NCBI GenBank assembly: GCA_024278175.1
Contig: JAJRTS010000087.1
Location: 1 to 64,000 of the forward strand
Direction: 5' to 3'
DNA: 64,000 nucleotides
DNA from: Gemmatimonadales bacterium
Lineage (GTDB): Bacteria; Gemmatimonadota; Glassbacteria; GWA2-58-10
Below are positions 1 through 7,816 of this stretch, piece after piece. Every line of letters starts with the position of its first letter. Within the stretch, counting starts at the first letter, position 1. A program made the position numbers and the translations under genes. The notes beneath the pieces were generated by a model. The model did not search any database, was not told the origin of the DNA, and was given only the letters and a program-made list of their open reading frames with translations.

Positions 1-1422
1 GTAGAATTTTCGCAGGTCGGGAGTATCGTCCGGCCAGCCGAGCGTGGAGAACGGCCAGAGCTGGCTGGAGAACCAGGTATCCAGCACGTCCTCGTCCTGA
101 CGGATATCCGCGCTGCCGCAATGGGCGCACTTATCGGGGTCGGTCTCGCTGACGGTCATCTCCGCGCAACTCTCGCAGTACCAGACAGGCACCTGATGGC
201 CCCACCAGATCTGGCGGCTGATGCACCAGTCGCGGATATTCTCAAGCCAGTCGTAGTAGATTTTGGTCCAGCGCCCGGGATGAAATTTCACTTTCCCGCT
301 ACGCACCACTTCCAGCGCGGGCCCGGCAAGGGGCTTCATCCTGACGAACCACTGTGTGGACAGGTACGGTTCCACTATCGTGTCGCAACGGTAGCAGTGG
401 CTCACCGGGTGGGCATGGTCCTCTATTTTTTCCAGCAGGCCTTCGGCCTCCAGTTGCGCCACCAGTTTTTTGCGGGCCTCAAAACGGTCCATGCCGGCGT
501 ACGGGCCCGCCAGCTCGTTCATCGTCCCGTCCCCGGCCATCACCTGCACCTGCTCCAGCCCATGACGGCGGCCGATCTCGAAATCGTTCGGGTCGTGGGC
601 CGGAGTCACTTTGACCAGTCCGGTGCCGAACCCGGGGTCCACGTGGCTGTCGGCGATAATAGCTATCTCGCGGCCCACCACGGGCAGACGCAGCTTGCGG
701 CCGATCAGCTCCCTGTAGCGCTCATCCTCCGGGTTAACCGCCACGGCCGTGTCGCCCAGCATGGTCTCGGGACGGGTTGTGGCCACGGTGATCGAACCCC
801 CGTCGCCATCGGCGAACGGATAGCGGATATGGTAGAGCTTTCCGTTGAGGTCCAGGTGGTCCACTTCCTCGTCGGCCAGGGCGGTCTGGCAGCGCGGGCA
901 CCAGTTGATGATATACTTGCCGCGGTAGATCAGCCCCTTGTCGTAGAGCGAGACGAACACGCGGCGCACGGCTCGGCTCAGGCCCTCGTCCATCGTAAAG
1001 CGGTAGCGGCTCCAGTCGCAGGCGCAGCCCATCTTCTTGAGCTGCTCGACAATTGTCCGCTCGCGGTCGTCCTTCCATTGCCTGATCTTGCCGATCAGCG
1101 CCTCGCGGCCAATCTGGTGACGGTTCTGGCCCTGGCCCCGGAGCTGCTTTTCCACCACGTTCTGGGTGGCGATTCCGGCATGATCCACTCCCGGCACCCA
1201 GAGGGTCTCGAAACCGCGCAGGCGGCGGCTGCGGATCAGGATGTCCTGGATAGTTTCGTTGAGCGCGTGGCCCATATGCAGTACGCCGGTTACGTTCGGC
1301 GGCGGGATGACTATCGTGAACGTCGGCTTGTCCGAGCCGGCATCGGCCTTGAAATATTCCTGCTCTTCCCAGTATTTATACCATCTTTTTTCGACCACCT
1401 TGGGGTCGTACTGTTTGTCCAT
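1..1422 (-). CDS. valS: Valyl-tRNA synthetase, N-terminal part (runs off window start)
   Basis: Minus-strand translation reads [24 protein letters not shown]...[59 protein letters not shown], containing the HIGH-type motif of ValRS. Not in the ORF track, which shows only antisense ORFs here. An in-frame TTG at 1434 is an alternative start. Confidence 0.95.
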   Translation of the reverse strand, partial: MDKQYDPKVVEKRWYKYWEEQEYFKADAGSDKPTFTIVIPPPNVTGVLHMGHALNETIQDILIRSRRLRGFETLWVPGVDHAGIATQNVVEKQLRGQGQNRHQIGREALIGKIRQWKDDRERTIVEQLKKMGCACDWSRYRFTMDEGLSRAVRRVFVSLYDKGLIYRGKYIINWCPRCQTALADEEVDHLDLNGKLYHIRYPFADGDGGSITVATTRPETMLGDTAVAVNPEDERYRELIGRKLRLPVVGREIAIIADSHVDPGFGTGLVKVTPAHDPNDFEIGRRHGLEQVQVMAGDGTMNELAGPYAGMDRFEARKKLVAQLEAEGLLEKIEDHAHPVSHCYRCDTIVEPYLSTQWFVRMKPLAGPALEVVRSGKVKFHPGRWTKIYYDWLENIRDWCISRQIWWGHQVPVWYCESCAEMTVSETDPDKCAHCGSADIRQDEDVLDTWFSSQLWPFSTLGWPDDTPDLRKFY

Positions 1423-1718
1423 CTCCGCGGACAAGCTGCCTCCCTTTATCTCGAAATCATGTTATTTTTGGTACTCGGGTCTCGCTTAATGCGAATAAGC
1501 TTGTAAAGTATGCAAATAGGGGTTTGAGGTCAAACCTTTTGCATCCGGGCCAACCGGGGTTATAATGATAGCCGGGCATGGCTTGTTTCCTGATTATCAT
1601 TGAATATTTCTCTGCCCGATTGCACTTTATAGCGGAAATGTAACACAAGCGGACAACTGCAACGTACTATTCTTCCGGGACGACAATCAGTAAACAAAAT
1701 TATTTAGTGGAGGCCACG

Positions 1719-3416
1719 ATGGCTGAGAGCGGAACCGAAAGGACCAGAGTACCCAGCGATATCGAGATCGCCCAGAGCGCAAATATCCGCCCCATACAGG
1801 AAATCGCCGCCCAGGTCGGTATCGGCGATGACCAGCTCGAACACTACGGCCACTACAAGGCCAAGGTGGGCCTGGACGTGCTGAAAAACAACAAGAAGCA
1901 GAAAGGGAAGCTGGTGCTGGTAACCGCTATCAGCGCCACCAGCAGCGGCGTGGGCAAATCGACCGTGAGCGTGGGCCTGGCCCAGGCGCTCAAGCGGCGG
2001 GAGAAAAACGTGATGCTCTGCCTGCGCGAGCCCTCGCTCGGTCCCTGCATGGGGATCAAAGGCGGGGCGGCGGGCGGCGGCTACAGCCAGGTGATTCCGA
2101 TGGAGGATATCAACCTCCACTTTACCGGCGACATCCACGCGGTGTCGGCCGCGCACAACCTGCTCAGCGCGATGGTGGACAACAGCCTGCATCAGGGCAA
2201 CTCCAACGGGATCGATCCCCGCCGGGTGGTCTGGCCGCGGGCGCTGGACATGAATGACCGCAGCCTGCGCCGGATCGTGGTGGGGCTGGCCGGGCCGCTC
2301 AACGGCGTACCCCGCGAGGAGCGCTTCCTGATCACGGTGGCCAGCGAGGTGATGGCGATCCTGTGTCTGGCCACGGACCTCAAGGACCTTGAGAAAAAAC
2401 TGGGCCGGATCATCGTGGGCTACGACATGGGTCGTGAACCGGTGTTCGCCGGGCAGGTAAAAGCCCCCGGAGCGATGACCGCGCTGCTGCGCGATGCGTT
2501 CAAGCCCAACCTGGTGCAAACCCTGGAGGGCGGCCCGGCGCTGGTCCACGGCGGCCCGTTCGCCAATATCGCCCACGGCTGCAACAGCCTGGCCGCCACG
2601 CGGCTGGCCCTGGGACTCTGCGATTACGTGGTCACCGAGGCCGGGTTCGGCGCGGACCTGGGCGCGGAGAAATTTTTCAACATCAAGTGCCGCTACGGCA
2701 ACCTTCACCCGGACTGCGTGGTGCTGGTAGCCAGCGCCCGGGCGATCAAGTTCCAGGGCGGAGCCGCCCCAAAAGAGCTGGACGAGGAGAACCTGGAGGC
2801 GCTGATCCGCGGGATGGGCAACCTGGATAAACACGTGGAGAATATCCGCAAATACGGCGTACCCGTGGTGGTGGCGCTCAACAGCTACATCACCGACAGC
2901 CGGGGCGAAACCGAGCTGCTGGCTAAGCACTGCCAGAAGCTGGGCGTGCCGTGGTCGATTACCGACGTCTGGGAAAAAGGCGGCGAGGGCGGCCTGGACC
3001 TGGCCGACAAGGTGGATGAGCAGATAAGCTCCGGCAAGGCGGACTTCCGCTTTCTCTACGACGCCGAGGAGCCGGTGCAGCAGAAGATCGAGACGATTGC
3101 GCGGGAGATGTACGGGGCCGGCAGCGTGGAGTACAGCACCACCGCCCGGCGCAACATCCAGGCGATCGAGAAATCCGGGCTGGACAACCTGCCGATCTGC
3201 ATGGCCAAAACCCAGTACTCGCTATCCGACAACCCGGCCCTGCTGGGACGGCCCAGCGGGTTCAACATCACCGTGCGCGAGGTGATCCCCTCGGCCGGCG
3301 CGGGATTCCTGGTGGCCCTTACCGGGGATATCATGACCATGCCGGGCCTGCCCAAAAGGCCCGCGGCGGAGAATATCGGCGTGGACAAGGACGGCAAGAT
3401 TTACGGGTTGTTTTAG
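1719..3416 (+). CDS. fhs: Formate--tetrahydrofolate ligase
   Basis: MAESGTERTRVPSDIEIAQSANIRPIQEIAAQVGI...YGHYKAKV...VTAISATSSGVGKSTVSVGLAQAL...REPSLGPCMGIKGGAAGGGYSQVIPMEDINLHFTGD. GGAGG upstream of ATG 1719, so the track start at 1707 is probably too early. Confidence 0.97.
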   Translation: MAESGTERTRVPSDIEIAQSANIRPIQEIAAQVGIGDDQLEHYGHYKAKVGLDVLKNNKKQKGKLVLVTAISATSSGVGKSTVSVGLAQALKRREKNVMLCLREPSLGPCMGIKGGAAGGGYSQVIPMEDINLHFTGDIHAVSAAHNLLSAMVDNSLHQGNSNGIDPRRVVWPRALDMNDRSLRRIVVGLAGPLNGVPREERFLITVASEVMAILCLATDLKDLEKKLGRIIVGYDMGREPVFAGQVKAPGAMTALLRDAFKPNLVQTLEGGPALVHGGPFANIAHGCNSLAATRLALGLCDYVVTEAGFGADLGAEKFFNIKCRYGNLHPDCVVLVASARAIKFQGGAAPKELDEENLEALIRGMGNLDKHVENIRKYGVPVVVALNSYITDSRGETELLAKHCQKLGVPWSITDVWEKGGEGGLDLADKVDEQISSGKADFRFLYDAEEPVQQKIETIAREMYGAGSVEYSTTARRNIQAIEKSGLDNLPICMAKTQYSLSDNPALLGRPSGFNITVREVIPSAGAGFLVALTGDIMTMPGLPKRPAAENIGVDKDGKIYGLF

Positions 3417-3440
3417 CAGAAACTGCAAATCCCCCTCAAT

Positions 3441-3458
3441 CCCCTTTTGCCAAAGGGG
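3441..3458. terminator. Stem-loop downstream of fhs
   Basis: CCCCTTT-TGCC-AAAGGGG, 25 nt after the fhs stop. Confidence 0.5.
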
Positions 3459-3571
3459 GAGGCAAAAAGAACACAACAGCCTAACTAATCAACGATAAGT
3501 TGGGCCTTGAAGAACGGCTTTTTGAGGAATATCCATGTCATTATATCAACCAAAATAGTCAAGTTTTATTC

Positions 3572-3600
3572 TTGACATTAACTTATGTAGCTGCTATAAT
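3572..3600 (+). promoter_or_regulatory. Perfect-consensus sigma70-type promoter for the ParB-like/Dam pair
   Basis: TTGACA (3572-3577), 17-bp spacer, TATAAT (3595-3600). Confidence 0.8.
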
Positions 3601-3609
3601 CGTAAGAAT

Positions 3610-3628
3610 CCGTGATTGAAAATCACGG
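3610..3628. promoter_or_regulatory. Perfect inverted repeat at the predicted transcription start
   Basis: CCGTGATT-GAA-AATCACGG, 9 nt after the -10 hexamer; possible operator or 5'-UTR hairpin. Confidence 0.6.
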
Positions 3629-3703
3629 CTATCAAGGATTTATAAGATAACAATTAACAATCTGCCGTATTAATTCAGGTGAAACAGAAGTGGAGGGCCG
3701 ATT

Positions 3704-4957
3704 GTGAAAGACCAAGAAGTAAATTACATACCGATAGCAGACCTTGTATTATGGACTGAAAATCCACGCGATCAAATTGATGAAAATGCAACTGATCAGG
3801 AAATCGCTGATTTGGCTATCAATAGTCATCAATCAAGGTGGAAATTGTCTAAGCTGGCAAGCGAGATGGGTGAATACTATGACTACAGTGAATTGCCAAC
3901 CGTAGTATACCACGGAGAAAAACCCGTTGTGTATGACGGTAACAGAAGGATGATTTTAGGCAAAATCAAACATCAACTTGTTCAAGTTGACAACACGCAA
4001 AATATTACTATTCCAGATTTTCCTACAAACATACCGTGTAATGTCTGCATTGAAAGAATTGCCTTGAAAAACGTTCTAAGAAAACACGGGGATAGTGGAT
4101 CTTGGAATCCTCTGGAAAGAGATATTTTTCTCAATAAGTACATGGGGAAAAGAAAAAGCACATTTATGATAATAGAAGAAAGCACCGGATTAATAAGTGC
4201 GCATCCTCATTTAAATAAGGGGTTTGTTAAGAAGGAAATTTTTTCAAATGAACACCTAATAAGAATGGGATTTGACGTTGCAGATGGATTGTTAAAAACT
4301 AGGCATCAGGATGAAGAAGCCAAAGCCATTCTATCAGATATTTCCAAAAAAATTGAATCAAAGACTATTACCACAAGGAAGCAGCGTGGAAAAATATTAG
4401 AAAATCTCGAACCCTCAAATAGAGAACTGATAGATAACAATAAAAAGCAGAGTATGCACTCGTTTAATTATAATTTTTCACCTGCAGGCAATGAAATAGC
4501 GCTCAAGAAGCCCCGGCAATCAAAAAGGATCAAGAACGTTGGCCATACGTTATTTGGCGGCGAACTCTATCTAAGTGCAGGGTTAACCAATAATTTATAC
4601 AGAGACATTTCTGAACTGCACAAGTTTTATACGGAAAACGATAAAACCCTAGACCCATCGTTTTTTGCTTTGATCAGGATGTCATTACGCTTGTTGTGCG
4701 AAATGGCTGCGAATGATCTTGATCAGAAAATGGAGGAGTATACAAAGGAAAATTTTATTAAAGGCAAGAAGTCCCTTGACCAGAACACAACAACGACCTT
4801 GTCTACCCAAAATGTAACTGAGAAGAGCATTCCTCAATTGCTGCATGTTGGGGCACATAACTATACTACAGCATCAAACAAGGATCAAACTATTGCAATT
4901 TCTATTATTCTTGGTGCAATGCTTACAATAACGCATGGAAAAGATGATATTAAATGA
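3704..4957 (+). CDS. ParB/sulfiredoxin-fold N-terminal domain protein with uncharacterised C-terminal domain
   Basis: N-terminus IPIADLVLWTENPRDQID...LPTVVYHGEKPVVYDGNRRMILGK resembles ParB/Srx domains (LxxNPR and DGNRR-like motifs). GTG start with GGAGGG upstream. AT-rich composition. Confidence 0.75.
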   Translation: MKDQEVNYIPIADLVLWTENPRDQIDENATDQEIADLAINSHQSRWKLSKLASEMGEYYDYSELPTVVYHGEKPVVYDGNRRMILGKIKHQLVQVDNTQNITIPDFPTNIPCNVCIERIALKNVLRKHGDSGSWNPLERDIFLNKYMGKRKSTFMIIEESTGLISAHPHLNKGFVKKEIFSNEHLIRMGFDVADGLLKTRHQDEEAKAILSDISKKIESKTITTRKQRGKILENLEPSNRELIDNNKKQSMHSFNYNFSPAGNEIALKKPRQSKRIKNVGHTLFGGELYLSAGLTNNLYRDISELHKFYTENDKTLDPSFFALIRMSLRLLCEMAANDLDQKMEEYTKENFIKGKKSLDQNTTTTLSTQNVTEKSIPQLLHVGAHNYTTASNKDQTIAISIILGAMLTITHGKDDIK

Positions 4958-5814
4958 GCAACTATTATTCACCGTTAAGGTATCCAGGCGGAAAAAACTG
5001 CATCTTCAATTTTGTATCCAAGCTTTTCTACGAGAATAACTTGGTTGGAATCAACTATGCAGAACCGTATGCAGGTGGTGCTGGATTGGCATTAAGGCTA
5101 TTATTTGAAGAATATGTTAATAGAATTTACATTAATGATTTAGATAGGTCTATTTTTGCTTTCTGGAAAACAGTCGTAGAGAATTCAGATAGATTCTGTG
5201 ATTGGTTATCTGACGTTGACGTTACAATGAACACTTGGTTCAAGTGTAAGGAAATCCAAAGATACAAGAATTCAGAAAACCTTTTCACCTTAGCGAAATC
5301 TACATTTTTCCTCAACAGAACTAATATTTCAGGTGTTATAAAGGGCGGTGTTATAGGAGGCCAAGAGCAAAAGGGGAATTATAAAATCGGAGCTCGATTT
5401 AATAAAAGTGACTTGATAGAGAGAATTCAAAAAATATCAAGATATAAAGATCGAATCATTGTTTCGTCTTTGGACGGATTGAAGTTTGTTAAGAATACAA
5501 ATAAAAGCAAGGAGAAAGTGTTTTTTTATCTAGATCCTCCATATTATAAAAAAGGGGCTGATCTATATATGAATTTTTATACAAATAAGGATCACATAAG
5601 ACTTTCAAAATATGTTAATGAGATGCCCAACATGTGGATGGTTTCTTACGACAATCATGAATTCGTTTTGAAACTTTTTGGAGAGAAGAAAAAAATTATA
5701 TATAAAATTTCTCAAAGCACTTCAAATAGAGTCGGTAATGAAGCCTTGATCTTCTCTGATAAAATTCAATTCGTAGAGTCGATGGAAAGTTTGAATTCAG
5801 CTACTTTGGTTTGA
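4954..5814 (+). CDS. D12-class (Dam-like) DNA adenine N6-methyltransferase
   Basis: SPLRYPGGK N-terminus, AEPYAGGAGLALRLL (SAM motif I), NRTNISGVIKGG, FYLDPPYYKKG (DPPY motif IV). ATGA overlap with the upstream gene. Confidence 0.93.
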   Translation: MSNYYSPLRYPGGKNCIFNFVSKLFYENNLVGINYAEPYAGGAGLALRLLFEEYVNRIYINDLDRSIFAFWKTVVENSDRFCDWLSDVDVTMNTWFKCKEIQRYKNSENLFTLAKSTFFLNRTNISGVIKGGVIGGQEQKGNYKIGARFNKSDLIERIQKISRYKDRIIVSSLDGLKFVKNTNKSKEKVFFYLDPPYYKKGADLYMNFYTNKDHIRLSKYVNEMPNMWMVSYDNHEFVLKLFGEKKKIIYKISQSTSNRVGNEALIFSDKIQFVESMESLNSATLV

Positions 5815-5825
5815 ATGTATAAAAA

Positions 5826-5847
5826 GGGGCACGGCATGCCGTGCCCC
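5826..5847 (-). terminator. Perfect 22-nt palindrome; terminator-like for the minus-strand beta-helix gene
   Basis: GGGGCACGGCATGCCGTGCCCC followed on the minus strand by TTTTT. Confidence 0.7.
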
Positions 5848-5861
5848 TACGCTGTTTTGAA

Positions 5862-7541
5862 TTACCGCACTTCCCACGGGGCAATAACCACCTTGCGCCC
5901 GGCCCTTCGGCCGAACTTGAGCGGCGGGCGTCCCCGCTCGAACGCCCCGATATCCGGCGCCGCGCCCGCGTAGCTGTCGTTGAACCCCGGTATTTCTGCC
6001 CCGGAGTCGATCATCGGATTCGGCACGCGGATCACCTTGTCGGTCTGGGTCCAGTGCTCGCCGCCATGCTCCACCTCTGTGCGTCCCCACTTGATCCTCG
6101 TGGTAGTGACGGCCGGGAACCACTCCAGCCCCTGACTCGGCTCCAAAGCGGGCTTGCCGCCGCCGATCCTGTTTTTAAGCCAGCGCTTCCCGTTAGATAT
6201 CCCGGTAAAAAAATCGTACTGGAAGTCCAGCGGCTCGATGGGATCACGGACTCCGGTCAGCACGCCGGGACAGTCGTAGAGGTTGTTGCGACTGATTACA
6301 TCGGAGAGCTGATGGCCGCTGAACACGCGGAACGCCCCGCGCGGCTGCAGAGCGGTGTTGTGGAACACGTAGCGCCGCCCGCCGCGCCACTGGCGGTCGT
6401 CGCCTCCCACCTTGATCATCGTCCCGCCGATCGGGTCTTTCTGCGTCCTTCGGCTCAGGCCCAGCACGTTGCGGAAAATATAGAGCGGCCCGCGGCTGGT
6501 GGTGGCCGTGGCGATATGGGTGAACGTATGATGGATGTAGTTGCCCCAGATCCTCACGTTCATGTTCGCGCCCTCGGCCTCGATAGCGTCGTCCCACACA
6601 TTGGCCACGATATTGCCGTAGATGTCGCTGTCACGGTTGGGAGCGCCCTGCCAGGAGTAGTTGCTCCCCCCGCCGATAGCGTCGTTGTAGCCGTGGTCTT
6701 CGGTGGAGGTAATCTCGTTGTAACGGATGATGTTGTGGCCCGATGAATTCCAGAGGGTAATGGCCTGGGGGCCGCTGGGATGGCCCGTGTCCCAGTCGTT
6801 GCTCCAGCCGGTGGGGTTCTCGATCAGGTTACGCTGAATCACCAGATCACCCACGCCCGCGCCCGCGCGCACGGCGCTGTCGCCCCAGCCCAGCCAAGCC
6901 ATCCTGCGATCGCCGCGTCCCCACTCGGTGATACGGCAGTCCTCGATAACCACGTGGTGGCTGCCCTTGCGGATCAGGATCGCGTCCTGCCCGGCCATCC
7001 GCAGCTCCAACCCCCGCACGATTATATAACTCCCCTCGATCACGATGTTGTGCGCCTGGGTTTTCTCCGGGTCGATAACGTGTTTGGCCCCGGGCCGCAC
7101 GGTTACCAGATGCCAGCCCTCGGGTGTGCCGCTCCGGGTTATCTCCAGCAGGCCGTCGCTGACGCCGTCGTCAAGGAAGGTGGTCCTGCCCACCGGGAAA
7201 TCCTCGCTCATCGTACTGGCAGTCAGCTTCAAAGTTTTGCCGTTGTGAATCAACTCGACCTCGTACCGGGTGTCCGGCTCCAGCCCGACAATACTGCCAC
7301 GGAACTGGCTGTCGCGCACGTTGTAGAACAGGGGGATTACCTCGCGCCACGCGCCGCCATCGGCCCCGCGGTAGCGCACGGCGCACTGGCTTAGATCGTC
7401 CGAGGGGGGGACGGTGTAATAGAGTCCCAGGCACTCGAACGTGGCTACCGCGTAGGGGTTGGGAAGGTTCTCCTGAGCAAGCGCAAAAGATGCGGCAAAG
7501 AGACAGACTAACACGGCAAAAAAAACTGGCAGCTTGCTCAT
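5862..7541 (-). CDS. Secreted right-handed parallel beta-helix (pectate-lyase-like) protein
   Basis: Signal peptide MSKLPVFFAVLVCLFAASFALA; repeated beta-helix segments (NIVIEGSYIIVRGLELRMAGQDAILIRKGSHHVVIEDCRITEWG). Confidence 0.8.
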   Translation of the reverse strand: MSKLPVFFAVLVCLFAASFALAQENLPNPYAVATFECLGLYYTVPPSDDLSQCAVRYRGADGGAWREVIPLFYNVRDSQFRGSIVGLEPDTRYEVELIHNGKTLKLTASTMSEDFPVGRTTFLDDGVSDGLLEITRSGTPEGWHLVTVRPGAKHVIDPEKTQAHNIVIEGSYIIVRGLELRMAGQDAILIRKGSHHVVIEDCRITEWGRGDRRMAWLGWGDSAVRAGAGVGDLVIQRNLIENPTGWSNDWDTGHPSGPQAITLWNSSGHNIIRYNEITSTEDHGYNDAIGGGSNYSWQGAPNRDSDIYGNIVANVWDDAIEAEGANMNVRIWGNYIHHTFTHIATATTSRGPLYIFRNVLGLSRRTQKDPIGGTMIKVGGDDRQWRGGRRYVFHNTALQPRGAFRVFSGHQLSDVISRNNLYDCPGVLTGVRDPIEPLDFQYDFFTGISNGKRWLKNRIGGGKPALEPSQGLEWFPAVTTTRIKWGRTEVEHGGEHWTQTDKVIRVPNPMIDSGAEIPGFNDSYAGAAPDIGAFERGRPPLKFGRRAGRKVVIAPWEVR

Positions 7542-7696
7542 CGGGGTGCTCCGGGGTGATGGTAACGGGTAAGGGAATTTTGCTCAGGGATCAATGGGAG
7601 AGCGTTTTTCCAACACGCTCCTGGATAAGGCATAAGATAATGGGCAAAATAATCCACGGAAAAAATTCTTCCGCAGTTTATATTATGCTCTTAATT

Positions 7697-7798
7697 ACTC
7701 CACTTCTCCCGTCAGCAGCACCATCGCCACCGCCCGGCGGCCGCGCCCCGTCGCCCCGATACCCCCCCCGCGCCCGCGCAGCTGTCGTTGAAGTCCGG
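7697..7798 (-). pseudogene. Chimeric scar: beta-helix gene 3'-end fragment joined to acpS 3'-end fragment
   Basis: 7697-7738 matches 9542-9583 (acpS tail) at 41/42 positions by eye; about 7752-7798 resembles about 5943-5990 (beta-helix tail, ...GFNDSYAGAAPDIGAF...). Confidence 0.7.
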
Positions 7799-7816
7799 CA
7801 GCACTCGCCATTGTGC

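Noticed and set aside
121-1506. 461-aa plus-strand ORF
   Set aside because: Antisense to valS, whose minus-strand translation is unmistakable; low-complexity His/Ala/Gly/Arg-rich composition is typical of GC-rich shadow ORFs.
1704-2930. 408-aa minus-strand ORF
   Set aside because: Antisense shadow of fhs; no recognisable domain.
3704-5814. Classical restriction-modification system
   Set aside because: A methylase is present but no endonuclease-like partner is recognisable in or near the island, so I do not call it R-M.
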